Below are positions 25,056 to 35,806 of a stretch of DNA of 64,000 nucleotides, piece by piece. The stretch is from positions 1 through 64,000 of the forward strand of contig JAIQDT010007625.1 in NCBI GenBank assembly GCA_021521415.1, read 5' to 3'. Position 1 is the stretch's first letter. Each line of letters begins with the position of its first letter. The notes beneath the pieces are model-generated. The model worked only from the letters and a program-made list of their open reading frames with translations. It was not told where the DNA came from and searched no databases. The translations under genes were made by a program, and so were the position numbers. The stretch comes from Bidens hawaiensis. Taxonomy: Eukaryota > Streptophyta > Magnoliopsida > Asterales > Asteraceae.

Positions 25056-26135
25056 TGTTGGTTACTCAATTACACTTGATTTGGTGTTTAATTAGTTTTC
25101 GTTTTGGTTAATTTTCTGTTTTGGGTCATTTTGAATCAATTTATCGTTGAATTGATTGTTTTATGGAAAATTTGGACTGAATTTGAGGTTGATTAAGGTA
25201 TTGGAAGGAATTGTGAGTTGGAATTGAGTTTTGGTTGGGTTTTTGAGTGGATTGGAACTGTTTTCGGTTTAAGTCCAAAACAGAGTTTGTATTGTGGTTA
25301 AATTGGATTGGTAATCAGAGGTATTTGGTATCGAGGATTAGTGTTTTGTATTCGCGATTGGTTTGCGAGTTGTTTGATAGGTTAATTGTGCAATTTGGTC
25401 ACGAATTGAGGTTTTATTACGGATTTACATATTCTGGGTTTCTGGGTTTAGTGTTCTTCATTTTCCAGATTTCTGGAAATCTTCTTTGAAGATTTGAATA
25501 TTTGAAGATGAATCTGATTCGTTATCATCTTCATGGTGATTAGTGTTAGTATTAACTTTGATTCGTTATCTAAATTAGCTGATTCGTCATAACTTTCAAG
25601 TGATTCGTTTTCCAGTTCGTGTTATTTGTTAATTCATGTAATTTGATTCGCTACTTGGATAAACAGATTCGTGTGATAGGTGTCCACATTGGGATTTGTG
25701 TCATAACAACTTTTGCCACGTGGCATAGGAAATCAAAGTTTGTTACAAACGGTTATAACAACTTGATTCTTTATAGTTGATTCGCTATCAACTGTAACTG
25801 ATTCGCTATAGTTTGATTCGTTATCAACTGTAGTCAATTCGTTATTTTATTCGCTAAGCATTCCTTAGTGATTCGTTACTGTTTATCACTTGATTCACTA
25901 AGATTGATTCTTGGTGATTCGCTTGGTTAATTCGCTTGGTTAATTCGTTAATTTTATGATTTGTTGATTGATTCATTAAGTTCAGTTGTGATTCGTAGAC
26001 TGATTCGTTAACTATCAATCTTAACTTCGTTAAGACTTGATTCGTTATTCTACTGTTTACAGTTCGTTATAACTGTTCACAGATTCGTTAACCTTAATCG
26101 CTATTTGATTCGTTAAACCCTTGAATTTTCAAAAA
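25056..26135 (+). other. Element Y untranslated leader rich in TTCGTTA motifs
   Basis: No coding signal. From 25500 to 26120 the heptamer TTCGTTA occurs about a dozen times, usually as GATTCGTTA, with TTCGCTA variants between, nearly all on the plus strand. Random expectation in 620 bp is well under one. The leader of element X (42890-43350) has the same motif with more decay. Confidence 0.75.
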
Positions 26136-27318
26136 ATGGCTGGTATGTATGCATTGGCATCTCAAAATATGTTGATGTAACAAATGTTGCAACTTGATAC
26201 CGAGATAGGTTCACATTCTAAATGTCTAAGATTGATGAAGTTTAGTTACTTTTCCAAGTGGGAACCTCGGTTTCGTGCTCATTTGGGATCTGTTCACCCT
26301 GATTGCTCCTATTGTCTCGATGAAGTTTATAAGGAACCGTTAATTGGTGATGATACTATTGGTTTTGTTCCTAAAGCTGTTTCTCAATACTCTCAAGAAG
26401 AAAAGAAAGCTTTAGAAATCAAAACAAAAGCTTATTCCACTTTCACTATGGCATTGCCTATAAATATCTTTCATCAAGTGGGTAACATAAAGAGATGTGC
26501 TTCTCTATTTCAACATCTTCGTATGAGAAGTATGGGGAACACTGCTGAGAGTAAGAAAGTAATGCTCAAGTTTCAGTTTCGAAACTTTATTGAAGGGAGA
26601 AACAGTTGAAGAGATGATCACAAGGTTTATTCATTTAATTGCTGAAATGGACAAGATGAAATTGGAAATTTCTGAAACAGATAAAATTGACACTATTAAG
26701 AGTGTGCTTCCAAGTTCTTATTCAACATTTCTCATGGTCTTAAAAGAGAATGATTACTTCTTGAACGAAGACTTGACTGCACTTGAATTTTTATAAAAGA
26801 TCGAAGCTAGAGAATATGATCTTAAGTGTCAAAAATCTTCCAAGGAAAATCAAGATCCAGCTTTCTATGGTGGAAGTATGCCTCTTAGTTCATCAATTTC
26901 TCCAATCAATGCTTTTCTTACCCAAGCTGCAAGTGAAAAAGAATCAACTATGTTCAATGATCCAAAAGTTTGTTTCTATTCTGCTGGTAATTCTGGATTG
27001 TCTGGTGGTTCTGGAAGTTCAACTACTACTAATCCATTTGCTTCACCACCTAGTGTTAATATGAAAGAAGCTGAACGAAACTTTGATTTTCTGACAGCTT
27101 TCATGTCTTCATATGAAAACTTGGTGAGTAGTAAAATTGCCACAAGTGATTTAACTGATGAGGATTATGATCAGATAGATCCTGATGATTTGGAAATCAT
27201 GGATTTAAAGTGGAACATGGCTATGATTGCCCGTAAGGTTAAAAGATTCATGCAGAGAACTGGTAAAGATCTTCCAGCTTTAAACAAGAAATTGGGCTTT
27301 GACAAATTGAAAGTAAAA

Positions 27319-27360
27319 TGTTATAATTGTCAAGAATTTGGGCATTTCTCAAAGAAATGT
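27319..27360 (+). other. Element Y Gag knuckle 1
   Basis: CYNCQEFGHFSKKC, perfect C-x2-C-x4-H-x4-C. Confidence 0.95.
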
Positions 27361-28949
27361 GACAGACGAAAGAAAGAATACACTGGTTCTCGTGGTCAAC
27401 ATCAAAATACTTCTACACCACGAGGTAGTGATGCTAAAAAGAAACCATCCTCTTCTACAACACAAGCAATGTTAGCAGATGGTAATGATTGGTCACAACG
27501 GTTATTATGTAATGATGCTCTAGCAAATTTGGCTATGTTCGGGTTACATAAAGATTGTCAAGATAAAAGTGGGAGTGAGATGTCTTCTGATAATGATTCT
27601 GGATCTGATTCTGATGACTCTTGCGACAAGCCTCCAACTGTATTTGCTTGCATGGCCAAAATCAATGAGGTTAGTCATTCTATCTCTACTACTTCATCTG
27701 TTAAAGTATCATGTGTTGATTGTGAATCTAACAAACCTAAGTTAGAAGCTTTGAAAAGTCAAAATGATAATCTGGTAAGAGAAATTGCCTCTCTAAAGGA
27801 TACTTATCGACAATCTCTTGAATCTCAAATGAGATCTCGAGAAAAGATTGAAACATTGTCAACAAGTAACCACGATCTTAAAGCTGAATTATCTGTGAAA
27901 ATGATGATTAATGACCAAAAGTTTCAAGAAATTCTGAAACATCGTTCAAAGATAACCGAGCTTGAGAATGAGGTTCTTGAGTTGAAGAACAAACTGGGAA
28001 AGTTTAGAAATTCTTCTTTTCTGTTGAATGAAATTATTGAAGTATCTGGTAAACAAAAGGACTCAAAGAAAGGTATTGGTTTTGTTGAAATTCCACCTCC
28101 ATTTCACAATGATTACAAAATTAATCCTTTTGCTAGAAAAGAAGAAGATTTAATTGAAAAGGAAACTGTGATTTCTGAAAAACCTAAACCAGTTAACTCA
28201 GTAAAACCAGTTAAAACAGAAACTGTTAAGACCCAGGTTGCTCCTCAAAAACCTCATATTAAAAGTAAAAAGGTCTTTGTTGAGAATGATGACAAAGTGA
28301 TTATCGAAGACGTGTTTGAACCTGAGATAATACACAATAATAAGAACATCCCAAGTTCTAATCATATTCTTTGCAAACCTCAAGAATTTGAGGAAGCTGT
28401 GTATGGTTCATTCAAGTCTCACATGAAAAAGGAAGAACTGGTACAAACTAAATCAGTAAAGGCAAAGAAGTCAGGTAAACCAAAGATTTCTGATGAGGAC
28501 TTAATGCGATTCGTTAATCCTCCTAGTTCTAAGTCTTCACCTGTTAGAGTTTTTAAATTAAAAGGGATGGACACGATGTTCACAGAAAAAGATATTCCAA
28601 CAAGTATCATTAAACCTGAACTTATTGAGAGTGTCTTATCAATGAAACGTCAAAAATTCAAGATCTTGAACGTCGATATGCTCAAGCAAAAACATCAGTT
28701 AAATCTGACCCATTGACTAAGGCAAAGCAAGTTTTAAAACAAGCTAAAAAAATCAACTTTGTGAAGTCAACTGGGACAGACACATTGAAAAGTTTTTCAA
28801 ATTGTTCTAATTTGGATTTTTACTTGAAAAAGAAATCTGAATTAACTAATGAGTTTGCTAAGAGCATGACCAAGAATGCGAGTCATCATCAAACTTTTGT
28901 GTCATTCATTCCAACTACCTCATAACAACATCATGTAGACATGCGAAGT

Positions 28950-28991
28950 TGTTTTCTTTGCGGTCAACTTGGTCATCTTGTGAGAAATTGT
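28950..28991 (+). other. Element Y Gag knuckle 2
   Basis: CFLCGQLGHLVRNC, perfect C-x2-C-x4-H-x4-C, about 540 codons behind knuckle 1 and about 145 codons before the protease motif. Confidence 0.93.
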
Positions 28992-29426
28992 AATCAGAAG
29001 AACTATTAGAATCTTCATCCTTTTATCAAGGACAACTCTAAACCAATTCCACTGGTAAAGGAGATTCTGAAACGGCCTGCATCGTATGCTGATGATACTC
29101 ATATTATATTCTCTAATGTGAATCCATAGAAGGTTATTCATGTTAATGAGACACATGGTCAGGTTAAACCAAAGTTTGTCCCGCATGAGCCAATTTGTAG
29201 GAACACGAATTCAAACAATATTCAAGCAGCTTACTTAAGACGAAAGTCTAGGAAGCCAATAACTTATTCACAAGTGGCTGAACAATATTTGAACTCTGTT
29301 AAAGTTAATGATCAAAAAGAAAACCAAAAGGTGCCCAAGACTGAGGCCTGGGCTGCCTTTTTAAACTAATCATCTTCTTTTTGTGTGTAGGGTACATCCA
29401 GGACAGTATCTGGTGAAAACTGGATA

Positions 29427-32400
29427 ATGGATAGTGGATGTTCTCGTCATATCACTGGGAATCTCAATCTATTAACCAACGTGAGAAATATTCAAGGGGG
29501 TTATGTAGCATTTGCTGGGAATTCTGGGGGCATGATCACACAAGAGGGTGAAGTTTCAAATGGTCACATTACGTTTGAGAAAGTAAATTATTGTGATAAA
29601 GCAGATCATAACTTATTAAGTGTATCGCAGATTTGTTATAAAAAATACACAACGATATTCACTGACAAAGAGTGTCTTATCTTAAAACCGGGTTATGTTA
29701 TTCCCGAGGACATGGTTGTCATGCGGTCACCACGATCGAATGATATTTATGTCTTGAACATGAGCTCTAAGATATCCACATCAATCGAAACATGTTTTGT
29801 CTCGAAGGCAACCGAGAAAAACTCGATTCTATGGCATCGTAGAATGGGTCACATACATGTGAGAAAGATGAATTATTTGATGACTAATGATTTAGTGGAA
29901 GGTGACTCATTGAAGAATTTTAAATTATCCGATCAATGCGTTGCATGTAAAAAGGGCAAGCAGAAGAAGAAGACACATCCTTCTAAATTATTGAATTTCA
30001 TTAATACCCCTCTTGAACGACTTCATATGGATTTGTTTGGTCCTGTGAATCGTGCGAGTATTTCTGGGGATTGGTATTGTCTTGTGGTGACTGATGATTA
30101 TTCGCGATACTCATGGGTGTTATTTATGAGTTCGAAAGATCAAACACCGGTTCTGGTACAAAATCTTATCACCAAATTCGAGTCACTGTATAAACAAAAA
30201 GTGAGGAGAATTCGAAGTGATAATGGTACAGAATTCAAAAACACTATATTGGATTTCTTTTGTGTTCAAAAACGAATTCATCGAGAATACAGTGCACCTA
30301 ATGTACCTCAACAAAATGGTGTTGCCGAACGAAAGAATCGAACCTTGATTGAAGCTGCACGTACAATGCTCGCTGATTCTAAGCTTGCCGTCCAATTATG
30401 GAATGGGGCGGGGAATACATCTTGCTATACTCTTAATCGGGTTCTAACAGTTAAAAGACTCAAAAAGACAAGCTATGAGTTATTGAATAATCGAAAACCT
30501 AACTTAAAGTATTTGGAACCTTTTGGGTGTCCGTGTACTATGTTGAAGAAGGAGGTGGGTAAATTTGAAGAAAAAACTATCGAAGGGTATTTCTTGGGAT
30601 ATGCATCTCCAAAGAAAAGGGTATTCAACTTTACGTCCAGTTGTGATGAAGAATGGTATCATGTGGACTGTCAAAAGTACACAACTCCTTCTCAGGGAAA
30701 AGGTCCCGATTGGATGTTTGACTACGATAGTTTATTTAATTCATTTACTCCATCAACTGAACACATTGACGAAGACCTGGTTCGAGCATACTTTGAAGAT
30801 CAATTGGCAATTCCACGATTTTTAAGTTCTAATGATGTTGCAGCTCAACCTGATGCTCCAACTGAGGAACCTCAAGTTGCTTCTCCAGAGGCTATCGATA
30901 ATGTTTCCACTTCTTCTGATGATGATCAAGCTGACGATCAAGTTATTAACCTTGACAGTGATACTGTTTCATCTCCTGAAATTGGTGAACATTATACTAA
31001 CTTATTTGATAATGTTGTTGTTCCTGAAAATCCCACTCTTCGGATTCGTGGATATCATCCACAGGAAAACATCATTGGAGAACTTGATGTGGGAGTTCGT
31101 ACACGTCATCAAGTTGCTTCGTCAAGTGATAGTAACATATTGTGTGCTTACACTGATTTACATTCATCGGGAATTGTGAATCTTGCTATATTCACTTGCT
31201 TTCTATCTCAAGTTGAGCCAACGACAGCTCGTAAGGCACTTGAAGATCCTTCTTGGGTAGAAGCTATGCAAGAAGAATTACAGCAATTTGCACGTCTAGT
31301 GGTGCAAGGGTTTCATCAGCAGGAGGGAATTGATTACACATAGGTATATGCTCCAGTTGCAAGATTAGAGTCGATTCGAATCTTCCTGGCATATGCAGCT
31401 TATAAGAATATCAAGGTCTACCAAATGGATGTTAAGAGTGCTTTTCTCAACGGTGAACTACACGAAGAGGTGTTTGTCCAACAACCACCTGGTTTTGAAG
31501 ATGCTGAGTATCCGGACCGTGTTTACCGATTAAAAAAGGCTCTGTATGGTCTACATTAAGCCCCGAGAGCTTGGTATGGCACGCTTGCCGACCATCTGAC
31601 TGATAACGGCTTCAAAAGAGGGACAGTTGACTGCACTTTATTTTATAAAACTGTTGGTGATGATCTTCTCCTAGTCCAGATTTATGTTGATGATATTATT
31701 TTTGGGTCTACAAACGACACATTGTGTAAGGAGTTCGAGAAGTCCATGCAAACAAAGTTCGAGATGAGTTCGATGGGAGAGATGAATTTCTTTTTAGGGC
31801 TGCAGGTTCACCAGTCTGCTAACGGAATCTTCATTCACCAGACTAAGTATGTGAACGACGTCTTGAGCCGATTCAAGATTTCTGTCGGAAAAATCTCTTC
31901 TACTCCTTTCCCCGTGGGTCACAATTTATCACCGTATGAATTGGAAGATACTGTTGATCCAACCCTCTATTGTGCCATGATCGGATCTTTAATGTATCTA
32001 ACGGCTTCTCGCCCTGATATTATGTTTGCTGTTTGTCTTTGTGCTAGGTACCAAGCAAGTCCACGAGTGACTCACCTAGCTGCGGTCAAGAGAATTCTTC
32101 AGTATTTGAGGGGAAATCCAGACATCGGGTTGTGGTACCCCAAGGATGATACTTTCGATATTACTGCTTATTCAAACTCGGACTATGGAGGTTGCAAGAT
32201 CAACTTCAAATCAACGACTGCAGGATGTCAATTTTTAGGAAACCGGCTTGTTTCCTGGCAGTGTAAGAAGCAGACAACGGTCTCCACTTCAACCGCCGAA
32301 GCTGAGTATGTTGCAGCCTCGAGTTGCTGTTCCCAGGTTTTGTGGATACAACAACATCTCCGCGACTACGGTTTGAAGTTTCTTACTACTCCTATTCTGA

Positions 32401-32645
32401 TTGATAATTCTGCTGCAATTTCTATCACAAAGAATCCCGTACAACATTCGAAAACAAAACATATCGAAATTCGATATCACTTTATACGGGATTGCTTTGA
32501 GAAGAAGTTGATTGACCTTGAAAAAGTACATACTGACTTTCAGAAAGCCGATCTGTTTACCAAAGATTTTGACAAAACACGTTTTAAAATTTTGCTTGGT
32601 TTAAACGGATTGAAGACCCTCGCTGATATCCTTAAACAAGGATGA
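29427..32645 (+). pseudogene. pol: Element Y pol: protease, integrase, reverse transcriptase, RNase H (broken)
   Basis: Protease active site DSG near 29430. Integrase has the H-H-C-C zinc region (WHRRMGH to CVACKKGK, about 29833-29955) and the three acidic residues in MDLFG (about 30028), SDNGTEF (about 30217) and GVAERKN (about 30320), so the integrase looks intact within an open frame of 638 codons. Reverse transcriptase has YVDD at 31683-31694 but lacks roughly 40 codons between EELQQF and ARLVVQG (about 31292), and has stops at 31341 (TAG) and 31558 (TAA). RNase H (about 32160-32560) and the end at 32645 are open in a 307-codon frame. Protease, then integrase, then reverse transcriptase is the copia order. 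It cannot make active enzyme as it stands. Confidence 0.95.
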
Positions 32646-33534
32646 CTATCTTTATTTTATGTTATTTTTCTTTTAAAATTTATTTTGGTTTTAGGGGGTG
32701 AAAATCTAAAAAATACAAAAAGATTGTGTTTTTCGTTTGTAAAATCTTAATCCAAAAACATTTAAATTCAGAAAAATCAAAAATACTGTTATTTCTTTAA
32801 TATTTTCCTTTAAAATATTTCTTGAAAAACCAAAAACATTTTAAAATCTGAAAATACAAAAAGAATGTACTTTTCAGTTTGTACAGAAAAATCCGAAAAT
32901 CAAAAAAGAATGTGAAGTTTATTTTGTTTATAAGAATATTGAAAAAGACAAAAATATTGTGTTTTTAACGTTTGTATAGAGAAAATCCAAAAAGATTTTT
33001 GCATGCGTTTTCTGAAAATTATGTCAATTATCTACATTTGACGGACATGTACGTGTATATGTTTGATCCTGATATTTACTTGTAAATGTTCAGGTTAGCC
33101 ATTTACCTGATAACGGAAAATAGTTGGGGCGTTCGTTATGCGTTTTTAGATTATTTTCTCACTGAAAATTATGTCGGTTATTTAATTTTGTGAAGCATTC
33201 TTGCATGTCTTGGTCCTATTATTCACTTGTTGGATTGATAGAACAGCCATTTATTTATAGACTTAAGTTAACTGGGGCGATTAAATTTATCTTTATTTTT
33301 TTTATGCTCTTCAAAATTTTTGAGTTTTTGAAGCAAAAAGAGAAAATGATAGTACATTGATTATCTTGACCCCAAGTCCAGCAAGAAGTAAGCTTAAAAG
33401 ACTGTGTGCTTAATTGCATTGGTGCATTGGTAGGTCTTAAAACAATCAAGTAGTGTAAAGTATGTGATATAAACATAAAGAAACGCCAAATTGAAAGGGG
33501 TGTTAGTCTCTAGCAAAAGTCTCGGTGAGGATGG
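32646..33534 (+). other. Post-pol non-coding region with internal polypurine tract
   Basis: No ORF. TTTTAGGGGGTGAAAATC at about 32689-32706 resembles the tract before the 3' LTR and may be a second, internal polypurine tract. A degenerate repeat around ACAAAAAGATTGTGTTTTT recurs near 32715, 32865, 32905, 32945 and 32985. Confidence 0.5.
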
Positions 33535-34203
33535 TAGAAATGTAATAACCAGACATACTCAAGCCTTATAGTTGTTTATCACCAAAAATATAATAAAGCA
33601 AATAACAAGCGTTAGGATTCTGGACACTGGAGTCTTTATGCGGCTTAATCATCTGGATATTCATATGCATGAATATTTCACTCGCTTTTAGAGCAAATCC
33701 AAAGTCATTAAACTTGATCACTATTGTACCTCGTACAAATCTAAATTACTGACTTGATCAAAATCCGTTGTTAGTCATACATTTGTTCCTCCCTTGCGTG
33801 CGTCTTAATACCATTAAGAAACAGACCCCAGGGGATACAATGTATGTAAGCCAACAGATGGACTCGTGCATACTCACTCATAGTAAAGGAAACTTGATTC
33901 ATTGCTCAAAATTTCTCAATTGGTATCAAAAATTTTGATCAACAATATAATGGTTTAAGTCAAGTTGGGGTGTTTTGGCAAAAATCAAATTAAGCTTGAA
34001 CCGAGATTAGAGGCTGATAGTTTCTGATATTCTGTGCTATAATTGAACCAATTAATCATATCACAAAAACACTTGAAAATTTGTTATTAGATTTAAGTTG
34101 ACAACAATACCAATGACCGACTTAACGCCAGTCATAATATCGCTGAAATATAAAACTGAGATGGAAGGGCAATTTGGTCAATATGATTCTCTGCTCAAAC
34201 TCT
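33535..34203 (+). promoter_or_regulatory. Conserved non-coding block, copy in Y
   Basis: About 660 bp with no ORF that is about 90% identical by eye to 44535-45192 in X. Gag of X and Y, compared the same way, is only about three-quarters identical in DNA. Contains an inverted repeat TATTCAT-ATGC-ATGAATA (about 33658-33675) and a CCCCAGGGG palindrome near 33829. Lies between pol and the accessory ORF. Role unknown: packaging signal, subgenomic promoter or RNA structure are all open. Confidence 0.75.
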
Positions 34204-34768
34204 TAAAAAAAACCCCAATACCTTAAAATATATATTGTTTTTTATTAAAATCATAGAAAAACACAAAAAGATTGTTCAATTTTTTAAATGCTCCGATATT
34301 TCTCTGTACATACATTCTTTAAAATTTTTACAAAAATATCAAATAGATTTTATTTTTTTTCTTATTTTATATATTATTTAAATAATTTTTAAGGTATTTA
34401 GTTATCGGGATAAAACGGTTCTTGGTAATGATTTTAAGTTAAAAGCTTATTTAATTCATTTATTTATTTAAGTTAAATTAAATAAAGTTTTAATTCGTTA
34501 AAAAAAGTTTTAATTCGTTAATTATGGATAACGAACTAGGTGATTCTTTAGCGAACTGACTTCCAGTTCGCTCACCTAATTCGCTTCCGCACTCTGTAAC
34601 GAATCATCCCTCTTCGCTATACATATTTAACGAATCAAGACACGAATCATGTCTTGTTCGCTACCCTTAAGGTAACGAACTGAGTTAGCGAATGAGCTAA
34701 TTCGTTTATTTATAATCCATACGAATCACTTGATTCGTACAACTTGTACCTCGGGTTGTGTGTCTCGC
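34204..34768 (+). other. AT-rich spacer with TTCGTTA/TAACGAA inverted motifs
   Basis: AT-rich to 34480, then a cluster of the motif in both orientations (34497-34740), including a perfect hairpin AGCGAACTG-ACTTC-CAGTTCGCT near 34550-34572. Confidence 0.6.
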
Positions 34769-34776
34769 TATATAAG
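34769..34776 (+). promoter_or_regulatory. TATA box ahead of Y's accessory ORF
   Basis: TATATAAG, preceded by CTCGC and followed by a pyrimidine-rich stretch where transcription could start at about 34800. It suggests that the accessory ORF has its own promoter. The matching place in X (about 45845) has no TATA, possibly lost. Confidence 0.5.
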
Positions 34777-34904
34777 ACAGGAAAGACGAACTGTCCTTCA
34801 CTGTTCTTCTTTTCCTTCACACTAAAGATACCCTATTCAAATTTTCTCTGAAAAATTTCGACCTTCACATTTTGACATTTCAAAGATATTTCTGTGTGTC
34901 TAAG

Positions 34905-35806
34905 GTATAGACGATTAAGGCGATGTGATTTTCGTCAAAAATGATTGTTCTTTCATAGATAAATTCTGGATTTTTTATGTAGTTTAAGGGTTTTCCGAGT
35001 TTAACAAACTCATTTTATGTATGATTTGTATTGCTAAACTTGATTATTTATGTTTCAATGAAATTGGAATGAGATTCCGATACCCTTGGTGGACTTTAAT
35101 CGACGTTTGATTATAGTTTGCCGGGTTGATTATATATGTTTGGTCTCGGTGGTTGTGTTTGCCTCGGTTAACCTCAGTGTATCTGGGTGTTGAGCTTCAA
35201 TCTCATCACCATAAGCCTACGAGGATGTTTCCGAGTTCAATACGCTCATTATTCTGATGATTCAACGATAGTTATGGACATGTTGATTTCGGGTTTATAT
35301 TGTTGACGATTGATGTTCATCTTAATTTTGACCTTGACAAGGCGAGTCAAAGATTATGTCTGATTATTAGACCATTCGTTCTCCTTAGCGAATTGAAACT
35401 GTTTCGTGTTCAATTCGTTAAGGGCATACACGAACTAGCTTAGCGAAGAACAAAGTTCACGAATCAGATGTGAATTCGTTAAAAGTATAACGAACTAGAT
35501 CCTTAGTTCGTCAATTTGAATAGTAATTCGCTAAGGATACTTCGTTAGTTAATTTATTTGATAGTGGATCGCCTGATTCGTTACTGAATCTTAACGAATC
35601 AGAGTGATATTTAACGAATGACATTTAATATTAATTAAATTTAAAAGTCATGTAATTTAACTAAAGTATTTAAATCGTCTAAACGCATAAATAGATTAAA
35701 TACACATATCCTTTATCATTGAATACATTCCATCTATAAAATAATTTGACATGTTTTGATGTTTAATATATTTTACGTCTTCTCATATTCGTTTTTATTT
35801 ATACAG
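34905..35806 (+). other. Predicted leader intron of Y's accessory ORF
   Basis: Donor AAG|GTATAG at 34904/34905, acceptor TTTATTTATACAG at 35806, and the ATG follows 6 bases later. Element X has a donor (AAG|GTAATA at 45997/45998) in the same surroundings and an acceptor (CTATTTTCAG, 46616) two bases before its ATG. Conservation of both sites between diverged copies supports a real intron. A hairpin with 11-bp stem, CTGATTCGTTA/TAACGAATCAG with an 8-base loop, lies at 35573-35602. Confidence 0.6.

Larger units (their letters stand above)
26136..29370 (+). pseudogene. gag: Element Y gag, broken
   Basis: Starts MAGMYALASQ at 26136. A conserved N-terminal Gag region (motifs KWEPRFRAHLGSVHPDCSY, QYSQEEKKALE) is followed by a serine- and glycine-rich linker, an intact CCHC knuckle (27319-27360), acidic and coiled-coil segments at about 27700-28000, a lysine- and proline-rich tail and a second knuckle (28950-28991). 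Breaks: stop at 26178-26180, frameshift near 26590, stop at about 26794, frameshift near 28713, and several stops from 28923 to 29390. Element X has CAA where Y has the stop at 26794, so a C-to-T change explains it. Unusually long for a copia Gag, more than 1000 codons. It would form the particle and bind RNA if intact. Confidence 0.9.

Noticed and set aside
25247..25489. 80-codon ORF in the leader of Y
   Set aside because: Low-complexity, not kept in the X leader, no start context; likely chance in G/T-rich DNA.
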